In this document: piece by piece, positions 1 through 9,905 of the stretch
Layout: each line of letters opens with the position of its first letter
Position numbering within the stretch: position 1 is the stretch's first letter
From: Gerris lacustris
Taxonomy: Eukaryota; Arthropoda; Insecta; Hemiptera; Gerridae
Assembly: GCA_951217055.1 (NCBI GenBank)
Contig: OX578277.1
Span: 104,602,119-104,666,118 of the forward strand
Direction: 5' to 3'
DNA: 64,000 nucleotides
The notes under the pieces: model-generated
Seen by the model: only the letters and a program-made list of their open reading frames with translations
What the model was told of the DNA's origin: nothing
Database searches by the model: none
Program-made: the position numbers and the translations under genes

Positions 1-540
1 TACTTTGAAAATGTTGCTTGAGTTTGTTTGTCTGACGATAACTGGCGTAAATATTGATCCATTTAAACGAAATTCGGTACACATGCGCATCTCATAATTT
101 GTGATAACTGTATAGTTTTTGAAAATTCGAAAGTAATTTCAAGATGGTGGCCAATATGGCAGACGACTAAACAATTTTTCGTCAGCATGACATGTTAACT
201 ATAGTTTCAAAGGACTATAAGAGTATGAAAATAATATGTCACTATTAATACAGATATAGCCGAAATGAGAGTGTTAAAAATTAAGTTTATGCTTCGATGG
301 CAATATAATTTTAAAGCTCTTTTAAGGTAGATTTAGAATGTGTAAGTTTTTCTCCAAAATTTTTTTCTGTTAGCCATGTTCAAAACAAATGTGGCCAAAT
401 TTTCTGTCAGAATTATGAAACTCATAGTTAAACATGTTTAATCTACGACTGTTATAAAATATAAACAGTTCTTCTTTATATAATTGCTTTTAAAGGTATT
501 GCTTACATGTCAGTGAAGGTTATGTTACGATTTATAAAAA
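1..540. repeat. dispersed repeat fragment, unclassified
   Basis: This stretch has no exon-like coding. Its first 240 bases share wording with 56080-56330: a run about cells facing 'atttaaacgaaatt', 'cacatgcgcatctca', 'caagatggtggccaatatggc' and 'gtcagcatgacatg' appears in the same order in both places, and a third diverged version is at 58370-58620. It is therefore an interspersed repeat rather than unique intron. The element type is not recognisable. Confidence 0.55.
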
Positions 541-605
541 AACTCACGTGCGCAGTCCACTACCGAACTGCAAACAGACCAAATACTCCAGATTACGATA
601 AGCTG

Positions 606-767
606 AAGCCTCGTCCAGAGTGCTGAACCGAATAGAGGAAACGAGCAGACCATTGATCTCTGCACATGTCAAGTCTGAGATGCGCAGGCGCACTTTAGAC
701 TGAGCATGCGCAGAGACCAATGCTTTGTTCGTTTCTTCTGTTTGGTTTGGCAATCTGGACGAGGCTT
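606..767. mobile_element. short foldback element (MITE-like)
   Basis: The outer ends AAGCCTCGTCCAGA and TCTGGACGAGGCTT are inverted copies, and the pairing continues inward for about 80 bases per arm with scattered mismatches. The 162 bp unit is almost a complete hairpin, more GC-rich than its flanks. It encodes nothing credible; the open frame at 544-753 is a by-product. It lies in the intron downstream of exon 921-1106. The superfamily is unclear because no clean target duplication is visible. Confidence 0.7.
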
Positions 768-920
768 AAAGCTTAAGAATGGTTAAAGGTTAGGTCTAAG
801 AAATTTTAGTGTATTTCCTTTTATAATTGTCCTTGCTTTGATTTTAAATCTGGTTTCACAATAAATCAGATTCAGGTGAATATCTATAACTATTAAATTT
901 AAAATATAAAGCATAAATAC

Positions 921-1106
921 CACATTGAATACGTCCACAACACGATCCAGGTACATCCTTTACTCTAAAGCACCCAGCAACAACAGGAGCGCATTTGGGT
1001 TCTTGGCAATGGATGTAACCAAAGTAACACATGCAGAATTCACATGCGTTTAACTCGCTGACAATTTCACCATGTTGGTAAACTCGTCCTCCCTTAATGC
1101 AGCGTT
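921..1106 (-). CDS. VWC-domain gene, exon 11 seen (fourth VWC domain)
   Basis: This minus-strand exon encodes a complete von Willebrand factor type C domain with ten cysteines in family order: an opening Cys, then CEFCMC, two spaced Cys, a single Cys, the CC pair (GSCCG) and a final Cys. The acceptor reads atttcag just before AACGCTGC and the donor is gtattt after CAATGTG. Both boundaries are phase 1, the symmetric class that lets domains be added or lost without a frameshift. It joins in frame to exon 1203-1328 across a 96 bp intron. The donor means that the gene continues past the left edge of the window. VWC domains are known in extracellular matrix proteins and BMP regulators, so a secreted role is inferred. 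Confidence 0.93.
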
Positions 1107-1202
1107 CTGAAATCATTATGATGAAATTTTTATGTTGTCAATGAATTAATTAATTATTGAAAACTAGTAAAATCATTATAGTATAACAAACAATGAAATT
1201 AC

Positions 1203-1328
1203 CCAGAACTTGGGGTGTAGCTTGAGGTGGACCAGACGTAGTAATGTCGATTTCCGTGCTGTCTTTCTTGATATGTTTAGTTTCATAATAAGGTCCATCA
1301 AGTACGGGATCTCTCGGCATAAAACCAC
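1203..1328 (-). CDS. VWC-domain gene, exon 10 seen (linker)
   Basis: The exon is 42 codons, phase 1 to phase 1, with acceptor gatttag and donor gtaattt. It begins GGFMPRDPVLDGPYYE after the split glycine codon and is otherwise rich in Lys, Asp, Thr and Pro, with no cysteine. It is a spacer before the VWC domain in 921-1106. The exact frame agreement with both neighbours is the main evidence, since the linker has no recognisable domain. Confidence 0.88.
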
Positions 1329-1982
1329 CTAAATCAAATCCATAACATAATTATTATTCTATAGTAAGTATAAATATTTTGCTATAACTTCCATTCTGCT
1401 AAATATTTGTTATGTAGGAAGTACAAAATAAGCTATGATTGCTATACCTTTTTATACCGTATCGATAGAAAATTGTTCGTGATTCAAGGAATAGTGATAT
1501 ACTCGCATATAGTTCAGAGTGAAACTTTGCATAATTATTTTCTATGAATAACAGAAGTCTTTTACCAGAACTTTTACCACGTCACTTTCTAAATAACGAA
1601 CACTCCTGCAGACGTTTTCTCGAGGGAAAAGTCAATATACATTTTTAGATTTCACAAAAAAGTGAAGTGATTATTCTAACCGTGATTCTGAGATTTCAAT
1701 ATCATTAAGAAATCGTAGAAAGAATCACAAAATAATTTGTAGACTAGCAACAATAGGTCATAAATTATTTGAATGAATATCGATGTAGGGTGATTAAAAA
1801 AGAATAAACCGATTCCATGATCAAATATTTTGTAGGTAAATGTATTAATCAGAATGAGGTAATGACAGTTTGAAAGATTAGGTTTCTAAGTTTCAAATGG
1901 TTGCCACTTGACTGCGCCAGGTACATCGGTCTCCCAAGGTCGCTCAGTTGTTTGTTGACTGTCAAAATGTCTAAGGAGCCTA

Positions 1983-2328
1983 AGGGTACTGAGACACTTC
2001 GCCACCCGGGTAGCGCCACCTGGTGCCGCAACCCACTTTTATGAGGGATGCAGTCAGCCCCTTATTTGATTTCCCCTATATTTGATTGAAGGAGTGGGGG
2101 CTGAGTGGCAAGGACTTGGGTGGCACCGTGTGACAGGCTCAATTGAAAACAATGGGTTGACCGGGTGGCGCCACCTGTGGGTGGCGGCTAGACCGTCGGA
2201 CGGTCGACCGTGTAGTGCCACCCGGCAGGTGGCGCCACCTTGTGTGACAGGTTCCATCTATTCTCATTGACGACCGGGTAGCGCCAACCAGGTGGCGCTA
2301 CCCGGGTGGCGAAGTGTGTCACCCCCCT
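1983..2328. mobile_element. GC-rich MITE with palindromic GGTGGCGCCACC motifs
   Basis: The two ends are inverted copies over roughly 40 bases: both, read inward, contain ACACTTCGCCACCCGGGTA followed by GCGCCACCTGG. CCTAAG occurs at each edge and may be the target duplication, though it overlaps the repeat ends. The interior repeats GGTGGCGCCACC-type palindromes and one perfect run around gaccgtcggacggtc. It is far more GC-rich than the surroundings. Open frames at 2054-2270 on both strands come from its self-complementarity. It sits directly 5' of a transposase relic, into which it may have inserted. Confidence 0.75.
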
Positions 2329-2334
2329 AAGACA

Positions 2335-2601
2335 TTGCTCTTTGTGTTTGGCCTCCTAGATCTCCTGACCTCACAGTTTAAGGATAAAGGATAATGTCAT
2401 TGTTCCACCATTACCAACTGACCTGGATAACTTAAAATATCGAATAACATCAACGATTAATTCAATCGATCCTGATTGTAATTGTAATAAGGCTGAAGTA
2501 ATCACACCTGCGTACCAAATCATGCTTCGAGTTTGGGAAGAATTCTCATATCGTTTTGATGTTGTCCGTGATGCAAGGGGTGGCCATATTGAACACTTGT
2601 A
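2335..2601 (+). pseudogene. DDE transposase C-terminus, broken
   Basis: The plus strand reads WPPRSPDLT in one frame, then after stops and shifts LDNLKYRITSTINSIDPD, and ends VWEEFSYRFDV, then GGHIEHL and a stop at 2599-2601. The SPDL motif around the last catalytic acid and a C-terminus ending in RGxHIEHL are typical of IS630/mariner-related insect transposases. The copy is clearly dead. A stretch of about 45 bases between SIDPD and MLRVWEEF looks inserted, and contains a 24-base sequence repeated at 3157-3180. Confidence 0.7.
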
Positions 2602-2727
2602 ACATGTGAAATAAAACTTTACTTTGAGTAGAATACTTGTAATATGTTTTTGCTATTATTCCTTAATAAAATATTTCATCATGGAATCAGTTCATTCTTT
2701 TTGATTCACCCGTAAAAAAAATGATGA

Positions 2728-2870
2728 TTAACTTGGCACATCATCACATGTTGAGACAATGAACAGAACAAAAGCCTCTATTGGTACATCAAAATAATGA
2801 AGTTGTCCGTCCATATATACCTTTGCATCTGCAGCCACAAAGGGTATAATTCGGAAACTATGTCCGAAGG
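2728..2870 (-). pseudogene. partial duplicate of exon 2893-3056
   Basis: The minus strand reads IIPFVAADAKVYMDGQLHYFDVP and on to EAF, matching the first half of the neighbouring exon, which reads IIPFVAADAVVDMDGHLQYFDVP. The second half is not present; the frame passes into unrelated sequence. The base triplet before IIPF is ccg instead of the cag acceptor of the intact exon, so it is unlikely to be spliced. It lies immediately downstream of the true exon in gene order, and is best read as a local duplication left as a relic. Confidence 0.75.
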
Positions 2871-2892
2871 ATTGCGTTATTTTCATTCGTAC

Positions 2893-3056
2893 CTTCAGTT
2901 TCAACAGGAGGTGAAAAACGACTAGGAAGAGGTCCTCTGTGTGAACTGTAGTAGTTGGAAGATTCTGTTCTACCCAAAGCCTCTTTTGGTACATCAAAAT
3001 ACTGAAGATGCCCGTCCATATCTACTACTGCATCTGCAGCCACAAATGGTATGATT
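2893..3056 (-). CDS. VWC-domain gene, exon 9 seen (conserved linker)
   Basis: The exon is 164 nt, entered in phase 2 (acceptor tgtttcag, then A ATC ATA) and left in phase 1 (GAAG, then gtacga). The peptide opens IIPFVAADAVVDMDGHLQYF and continues through SNYYSSHRGPLPSRFSPPVE. It has no cysteine. The phase-2 entry matches the unusual phase-2 exit of exon 4497-4696, giving the junction PSLPNLKIIPF, which is strong evidence for the pair. The function of this linker is unknown. A decayed partial copy lies just downstream at 2728-2870. Confidence 0.9.
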
Positions 3057-3718
3057 CTGAAACAAGAAAATACATTCTAATTAAAATATTCGGAAAATGT
3101 AGAGGGTAAATAAATTTTTAAAAGCTATCTTTATTTCAATTAAGAAAGGCTTCTGTGGCTGAAGTAATCACACCTGCGTAAAATTCAAGTGAAGACCGAA
3201 TAATAGGAATTAATGGTCTTGAGACGCATACTGAAATTATACAAGTAAAACCTATCATAACATATCATTGGAGCGAATCCAATTATAATAATGATAATGC
3301 AAGCTGCAAATGTTTGAAGGTACATCAGCCAACTTTCCGTACCATACTTCACTTAGAGTCCAGTTCTGATACAAACACAGGTTATGTAATTAGAGTTATA
3401 GAATAGAATGGAATATTTGTATATTTGCATAAGTTATTTTACAACTGTACAAATAGGAGTTCGTCTGCAAGTAGAAGAAATAGGGAGTTCGGATTCCGAT
3501 CAGGCACGTGTCACATCGGCTCTCGCTTTGGCATTGTTTTTTCCTAGTTAAAAGTGGCTAATTTTGGGAAAGAAATAGTATCAAATTGTGCAGTTTCAAT
3601 TCGAGAATGTTTATGTGATAACGTTTCAGACTTTCATTCATTAGCTCGCCAGAAATGTAATTAGATTTAATACTTTAATAGTGCTGCTTTTTCCAATACA
3701 AAAATTTTAATTTTAAGT
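3057..3718. other. intron without recognised gene
   Basis: I see no exon or complete element here. The 24-base string at 3157-3180 (ggctgaagtaatcacacctg and four more bases) is shared exactly with 2491-2514 inside the transposase relic. The remainder is AT-rich and unclassified. Confidence 0.5.
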
Positions 3719-4054
3719 CTAGAAAACTACGTAATTCAGTGTATACAAAATGAGAAAATCTCTCTCTGTGTCGAGAGAGTAGGCTACTTCTAGATGAATT
3801 GCTCTGACAGAGAGGCACGTAAAGATTACTCCCCATCGTTTTTCGTGTCGGCGACCCACTGTAACTTCAATGGGTCCGAAGAAATCCATACCAGTAAAGT
3901 AGAATGCGTGGGGTGGTCGGGTCACTCTTGCAGTCGGCAAGGGTGCCATTTGAGGTGGCTTGGGTCGTTTAAATTGAAGTTGGCACCTGACACACACACG
4001 CTTCACTTTCTTTACCGTCTGGCGTACCCCAAGTATCCAGTATTTCATTCTCAT
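3719..4054 (-). pseudogene. BEL/Pao retrotransposon integrase fragment
   Basis: The minus strand encodes a zinc-binding CxxC pair (CVRCQLQF), then PPQMAPLPTARV, MDFFGPIEV, RRHEKRWGVIFTCL and RAIHLEVA. This order is characteristic of the integrase of BEL/Pao LTR retrotransposons, including the D of the MDFFGP motif and the RAIHLE motif. The fragment ends in unrelated sequence soon after, before the later catalytic residues, and no LTRs, protease or reverse transcriptase are nearby. It is a truncated relic in the same orientation as the host gene. Confidence 0.85.
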
Positions 4055-4111
4055 TTTGTATACATTGAAACAAAGTCAATTTTAAAACAACAAACATTAC
4101 TACGTTTTCTT

Positions 4112-4450
4112 TAGTTTACAAAGCCGTTTTGAAAACGGTTTTGGTATTCAAACCCAATGGAAACGGCGATTTCAAAACGATTTGAGTTCAAGGTCACAAA
4201 AGGAAATTTTTGGTTTTGTATGGAAACTGTTTTGAAAAAATAGCATGAAAACAGGTATTGAATTGAAAACAGAATTGAGACATGTGCAGTAGGTATGATA
4301 AGCAGGGATATGATATCCTGACAACTATAACTAGTCTGTGATTTTATAGTTTTCAAAATTGTTGTGAAAACTGTTTTGGAAACTCCTTATGGAAAACTTT
4401 TGGTTCCGAACCAAAACCGTCTTCAAAATGGTTTCAAAAACTCATGGAAA
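4112..4450. mobile_element. possible foldback element
   Basis: The left side contains ccgttttgaaaacggttttgg and the right side is dense in related inverted strings (ccaaaaccgtcttcaaaatgg). Runs of gaaaacg and its complement recur throughout. This suggests a degenerate inverted-repeat element ending about 45 bases from the donor of exon 4497-4696. Ends and target duplication are not clear. Confidence 0.4.
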
Positions 4451-4496
4451 CGTATTAAATATTTCTTAATAAATTTTAGGCAAGAGAAATTCTGAC

Positions 4497-4696
4497 TTGA
4501 GATTGGGAAGTGATGGAGGTAGTGATGATTCATTATAATCATAGTCATAATCAGAGTCATCCTGACGCTGCAGAGTCCTATTAAGGATGGCTTCCAACTC
4601 GGGAGGAAGTGTTCTTGCTGCAACAGGTGGAAGCAGAGTCGTTGTCTCGTCTATCTTTACTTCCGTACTTGTAGCACCTTCTTCTCCATTAGATTC
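4497..4696 (-). CDS. VWC-domain gene, exon 8 seen (acidic linker)
   Basis: The exon is 200 nt, phase 0 at its acceptor (ttttag, then GAATCT) and phase 2 at its donor (CTCAA, then gtcaga). The peptide has an acidic Thr-rich start (ESNGEEGATSTEVKIDETTT), a central PPELEAILNRTLQRQ, and then DSDYDYDYNESS, followed by LPPSLPNL. Tyrosines in an acidic run are plausible sulfation sites and NRT and NES are N-glycosylation sequons; both are inference. It joins in frame to 9420-9578 (phase 0) and 2893-3056 (phase 2). It has no cysteine and no named domain. Confidence 0.9.
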
Positions 4697-6265
4697 CTAA
4701 AAACTCAGTTCCAAGAAATTCTGTTAAAAAATTAGAATTATGAAAAGTTAATTTAATATTATAAATCATGTGGACTGTTTTTTTTTTCAGTTTATTATTT
4801 TATTAAATTTATAATACCAGAGTTTACTATTTGACGTTAGAAGCACTAAAAGCTAGTCTCTTGAGTTATATATTTTCTATTCACACAAAAAATACTGAAG
4901 CGCTATGGATAGGCCTTTTGGTTAAGGTTAAATTTACCAAAATGGTATACCAATACTGTACGTAGTATATTACATTTAAATACCGCTTACAGAGAGAAGA
5001 AGTCGGGGCGTAGAGCTAGTTACCACGCAAGGTGAAGATGTAGTACATCTCATATATACATCTCATATATATGCTCTCTACAATCCTCTAGACTAGACTA
5101 GACTATACTATGTGACTACGAACTACCTCCTGCAACTTTCTAACTTCCTGGTTGCAGTGTAACTCTTTTCGACTTCCTTCCGCCCTACCAAGAGCGGTAG
5201 GGGAAGGCCCTACAGCTGGAGACTGGATTGCACACCTCCTATATCTATCTAACTCCCTGTTACACATGGTAAGGTTTTGGCTTAGATTTTTAGTAACGCT
5301 TTTCGATTTTATGTAGCAAAGCCAAGAAATGAAAATGTCAAAAATATTTTTAAAAATAAGCTTCTTCTCAGCAAACCCTTTCATTTGATACCTATATCGT
5401 GGGCGTGCTTAAAAAATAACTAGTCCACCATATTAGGCTGTCCGCCATATTGGATTTAGAATGACGTTATTTAGCTAACCATGCATTGTCATCCAAACTA
5501 AATGTGCATGTAAAATTTCAATTCAATTGGTTGAGGATAACTGCTTTAAAATTCAGTTGTAAGATTTGACCCAAACGTACATACAAACTTAGCAAGTTAA
5601 ATAACAGCTGGTAAAATTGGTGTTTTCACTAATCGTCATGCATGAAACTGCTTCGTATGCTTGTATTAGGTGGTGTAAATAGGTAGTGTAAATTGATTTA
5701 CAATATTTAGCTGTTACGCTCAAACTAAAATTTGCATTAAATCATAACCAACAAACTACAGATCTTCAGAGATTTTTGCTAATCACAACACCATAGAGAG
5801 AACATCTAAAAGATCAATAAGTTAACAATAACAAATAATAAAAAATTATTATTTTCATTCAATTATGAATGAAAATATCATAATTCAGCGTTAAATTATG
5901 ATGACCATTTAACACTGTGGATCATACATATTTATAAAAAAAAATGCATTGAAACGTCTTAGGTAAAATTTCTATTAATTTACTATGCAGCGTTATAAGC
6001 TGATATATTCACTTGGAAGCTTCCTGTTTTCATTCTTGTTCAGTCAGGCTTAAAATTGAATACAAGCTTTCTCTAGGCATACACATTATTAATATAACAG
6101 CCAATATATTATATCAGTTGTGTTTACTGAGCTTTTATAGAACTTACTTCTGGTGAATATTATAAACTTAAAGAGAAAACTTGATCAGTTAATCAAGTTA
6201 TTGTAATACATCCACACTATACTTAATACAGAGAACCGATTTTACAAAATATCATAATTCAATTT
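4697..6265. other. intron, AT-rich, no recognised gene
   Basis: No exon with acceptable splice sites and matching phase was found. There is a short run of ctagactaga repeats near 5088-5105 and a patch near 5420-5470 (ccatattaggctgtccgccatattgg) resembling dispersed repeat text elsewhere. The open frame at 5103-5384 has no recognisable product. Confidence 0.5.
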
Positions 6266-6269
6266 TTAA

Positions 6270-6870
6270 GTTTTTGGTAGTTTTCATACAACGGAAAGTT
6301 TAAATTTTAATTTAAATCAAATTTTAATTATTATTAACAATGGGTGACAGACAGTGAAAAATAGACTCCAGCACCGGGATTCGAACCACGCGTCTCCTGT
6401 ATTTCCAGTGCAGATGCTCTAACCAACTAAGCTATACTGGAGAATAATTTCCTCTGTTGTTAACGATACCAAGTCCCGAATTAAGCTTTCAATTTTTCCA
6501 CAAGTCTTAGGAATTGGCATTTGCGATAATAGAACTAGACCGAGAAATAACGCTTATAATTATAAAGTACCCAATTAGTGCCTGTACCTTGTACAATCAA
6601 TTAGAAATTAAATTTGTTGGTAGTATTCAATTCATACTACGGAAAGTTTAAATTTTAATTTAAATCAAATTATAATTGTTTTTAACAATGGGAGACAGAC
6701 ATTGGTATCGCCACCAACAGAGGAAATTATTCCCCATTATAGCTTAGTTGGTTTAGAGCATCTGCACTGGAAATACAGGAGGCTGTGGTTCGAATCCCAG
6801 TGCTGGAGTCTATTTTCCTCTGTCTGTCTCCCATTGATAACAATAATTATAATTTGATTTAAAAAACAAA
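6270..6870. mobile_element. palindromic element carrying two tRNA-like sequences
   Basis: Two units of about 70 bases resemble tRNA in opposite orientation: minus strand about 6365-6444 and plus strand about 6729-6809. Each has GCTTAGTTGGTT (D-arm and A-box like), a loop CTGGAAA, and GGTTCGAATCC (T-arm and B-box like). The closing pair CTCCAGT and GCTGGAG fits a 7 bp acceptor stem in the first copy. Flanking strings such as atttaaatcaaatt and caatgggagacagac recur in both orientations. By loop position the anticodon would be GGA (serine), but the long serine variable arm is missing and the T-stem is poor. I call it tRNA-derived, not a functional tRNA. Confidence 0.6.
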
Positions 6871-7443
6871 ATTTAAAGAGGCCCGAACTTGTTTTGTATT
6901 AACATTAAAGTCAGTACCAAATGAGTTTTAGTGCGTCAACAGCGCGGGAAAAAAATGTAGTGGGGAGCAAATAAATGAGATCTAAGGATCCTGAACTATC
7001 ATTGTTTTTTAGGGGTTCGTTGGTAAAACCAAAAAAAGAAACCCTTATAGTTTCATTCCTGTGTCTGTTTGTCTTTCTGTCACTCAGTATGATTCCAATA
7101 ACTTTTGAATCAAAAGATATAAAAACATAAAGCTTTGCAGCATTAAAGATCGTTTTAAAACGCAAACAGTAAAAAAATATTAAACTCAAAATTATCAGCT
7201 GCTCAAATTCAAAATGGTGGATAATTTATGTTGCACGATTTTTTAATTTTTAGTGTGGGATCAAATGAAAGTTATTAAAGAGTAGATTACAAATATATAT
7301 TGCACTTGTGTGTAAATTGTTATCGGTTAATAAATAAAGATATTTCGATTACTTTAATGTTCACAATGTAACTTAACATTGTGACAAGAAAACCTTCCCC
7401 AAACAAAATTAAAGATGATAATAAATACAACTTAAAATGGAAT

Positions 7444-8445
7444 CAGTGGCGGATTAAGGGTGTCATCTAGGGGGTGGCGATCTGACCCTCCAAGGGGTTT
7501 CGGGAGTATGGAAAGCCCTAAGTAAAGGGGGGGGGGAGTTCTCTGGATTCGTCCCCCCCCCCCCCCCCGACTGCAGTAAAATATCTTAACCGTAAGTCAT
7601 AGGTGTCGTTAGCAGTTAATTATTTTAAGGTGCATATAGGGGGGGGGGGGGGGGGGGGTCCGGGGGTCCTCCCCCGGAAAAATTTGAAAATATGACCTCT
7701 CAAAACAGCGCTTAAATGCATTTCTGTAAAATTTGATTTTAATACTTAGTCAAAAAAGGGTAATTTTTGGCTCGATTATATGGTGTAGTTTGATGGAAAA
7801 CAAGTATGAACATGATCACAAGTACATTTTTTAAAAAAAATATAATACAAACTTAAAAGTATAGTTATTGTAACACAATAAAATTTGTGCACCTACAATA
7901 TTTATTTTTAGGTATTTTGTCTAAAATACCTAAAAAAAAATGTATACCTAACGATAATTTATCACAGTTTGTTACCTTCGGTAAGCTCGGAAGCTAAAGG
8001 AGGATTTTTACTATTTTCATTTTATACATCTACGAGCCGTTAAGCCCATGACAACGGACCAAATTTTATATTTAGAAAAAAATAGTTAAATTAAGTAAAT
8101 TAATTTAGATAAGTTATTATATCTATTTGAAGACCATCGAATCAAAGCAAATACTCGTACTTTACGACCCGAAAAGTATTTTCGGGAGACAAGTTCGGGA
8201 TTTAAAGTCCAAAAACGGGACAACTCCTGGACGCCTGGCGTCGTCAGAGGTTTTTTTTTTTTTGGGGGGGGGGGGGAGGAGGATATATTGCGGGGCCGGG
8301 GGTCCTCCCTCGGAAAATTTTGAAAATATTACCTCTCAAAACAGCGCTTTTATGCATTTCTGATATGAAATTTGGTAGTCGTTGGAAAAAAGTATAATCA
8401 AGGGGGGGCGGTCGCCACCCCCACCCCCCCTTTAATCCGCCACTG
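7444..8445. mobile_element. non-autonomous hAT-like transposon
   Basis: The ends are CAGTGGCGGATTAAGGG and the inverted counterpart CCTTTAATCCGCCACTG. They are flanked by a perfect 8 bp duplication, AATGGAAT, at 7436-7443 and 8446-8453. A CAGTGG-type terminus with 8 bp duplication is the hAT signature. The 1002 bp interior has G and C homopolymers and two related blocks (gaaaatatgacctctcaaaa near 7685 and 8325). No transposase is encoded. The frame at 8127-8363 is not a gene. It lies in the intron between exons 4497-4696 and 9420-9578. Confidence 0.92.
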
Positions 8446-8725
8446 AATGGAATGTAAATAGTTAAGATGATATTTTAGAAATAAACTTATTTTCCCCTCC
8501 AAAACCCTATAATGAATAGCTCTCTATGCTTTCTTGGGACACCCTGTATTTATAAAAAGAATTTCGTCATGTGGGATGTTAAATGAAACTGGGGAACGCC
8601 TTGAGTACCTACATATTTACATTTGGTTTTGTTTTTCTACCTTTTCTTCTTAGCGCTTATCGTATCCCCTCCCCATCCTACAAATCAACTAAAATGTCAC
8701 AGCTATTCTTTGTTAATGGTTGAAC

Positions 8726-8972
8726 TAGGGGTTGGCAACCTAGTGCCCGCGGTTTCTTATAATGCGCCCGCCGATATAACCCAAATTGCATTTTTATTCA
8801 TTAACTCATTGGCATCAAACACTACCCTTTTAAGGAATACTTAAGTTTTAAAAGTGTCGACTTTTTTTTTATTTTTTACTCAAAACCACTGGCATGTGCG
8901 CCCTCGGCGATTTCCTAATCTGGTTTAGCGCCATTGTAGGCACCCAAGGTGGCGCCAGGTTGCCAACCCCTG
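8726..8972. mobile_element. short hAT-like MITE
   Basis: Its ends TAGGGGTTGGCAACCTAG and CCAGGTTGCCAACCCCT are inverted copies, a form common among hAT MITEs. The flanks GGTTGAAC and GGTTTAAG agree at six of eight positions and may be a decayed target duplication. The roughly 250 bp interior has no coding potential. Confidence 0.7.
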
Positions 8973-9419
8973 GTTTAAGATTTTGGAGAAGTTTGGACAG
9001 TTAAAATGCATATAAAGGCGTTTTTGTTAGCGTTATTATAAAAGAAACAACTTTTAAATCACCGTCATCTTGAATAAACTGCAGGGCCAATTATTGGTAC
9101 AAGACCTCCGATTTATATATTGCCTACAAGCATGTACTTGAAAACTGTATTTCGCGCGTTAAAAAAATTTGTAATCCTCTAATATGGGACAAAAAAAATT
9201 AAGAACAGTACTTATCGGAATATTTTACATATTTTTAAAGATACATCTCTTTTCTGAACGGGTCGACATTCTAAAGTAACCCGGAGTGAAATCATTTGGT
9301 AGCATATGACTTGGATTCATGCTGGAACTCATTTTGTTGTCGTGGTAGAGGTAAAGCCTTAAGAAAACTTCTTAATTAACAATTCGAAATGGTATATTAT
9401 CATTATTATTAGTGTTTAC

Positions 9420-9578
9420 CTCTGGTCCATTTCTCTGTTCAGTATCCGTATACTGATCGTCTGTTTCTTCCGCAACTGAATCAGTAGGTACTTGTACAGG
9501 GCTGTAGGTAGGCAGGAATTCTTCAGTCTTGTCGTCCCAAGCATGTGTTGTAGCCTCATCTTGTGGCCGTCCTGTACT
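9420..9578 (-). CDS. VWC-domain gene, exon 7 seen (acidic Thr-rich linker)
   Basis: The exon has 53 codons, phase 0 on both sides: acceptor gtaacag before AGTACAGG, donor gtaaac after CCAGAG. It opens STGRPQDEATTHAWDD and ends in an acidic run with TDDQYTDTEQRNGPE. It contains no cysteine or named domain, and would form an extended glycan-accessible or charged spacer. A 97 bp intron separates it from exon 9676-9764, and the reading frame passes through both junctions. Confidence 0.88.
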
Positions 9579-9675
9579 CTGTTACAAACTGAACACGTAG
9601 TTAATTTGAAATTATAATTAATAAATTTCTTTGATAATTCCAATTAAATTTGTGAGCGTTGCATTGATTACTTAC

Positions 9676-9764
9676 TGTAACGGTTGGCCAGACTGTTGTT
9701 GGTACTTCCGTGTAGTCGTCGTCACTTAAGATAATGTTTGTTTTATCAAGTTCGTTCAGTCCAC
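9676..9764 (-). CDS. VWC-domain gene, exon 6 seen (linker)
   Basis: The exon is 89 nt. It begins in phase 1 (acceptor gctctcag, then GTGGACTG) and ends in phase 0 before the consensus donor gtaagt. The peptide is GLNELDKTNIILSDDD followed by YTEVPTTVWPTVT. It converts the phase-1 class of the VWC exons upstream to the phase-0 class of the next exon. It joins NCS of the preceding VWC exon to STGRP of the next. No domain is recognised. Confidence 0.88.
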
Positions 9765-9905
9765 CTGAGAGCAAGCACATTTTAGCGATTTTAATACATT
9801 TATATTAAGGAGTATGGATTCTATTTACACTATTTTATTTAACTTCACTTGTCTACAAATATTAAAACCTAAATTTGACCACTTCTAAACTACCTAGAAA
9901 GCTTT

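Noticed and set aside
3794..4114. Plus-strand open frame of 106 codons
   Set aside because: It is antisense to the BEL/Pao integrase fragment, which has recognisable motifs on the minus strand.
6365..6444. Functional tRNA gene
   Set aside because: The anticodon position would be serine but no long variable arm is present, the T-stem pairs badly, and similar copies share repeat flanks.
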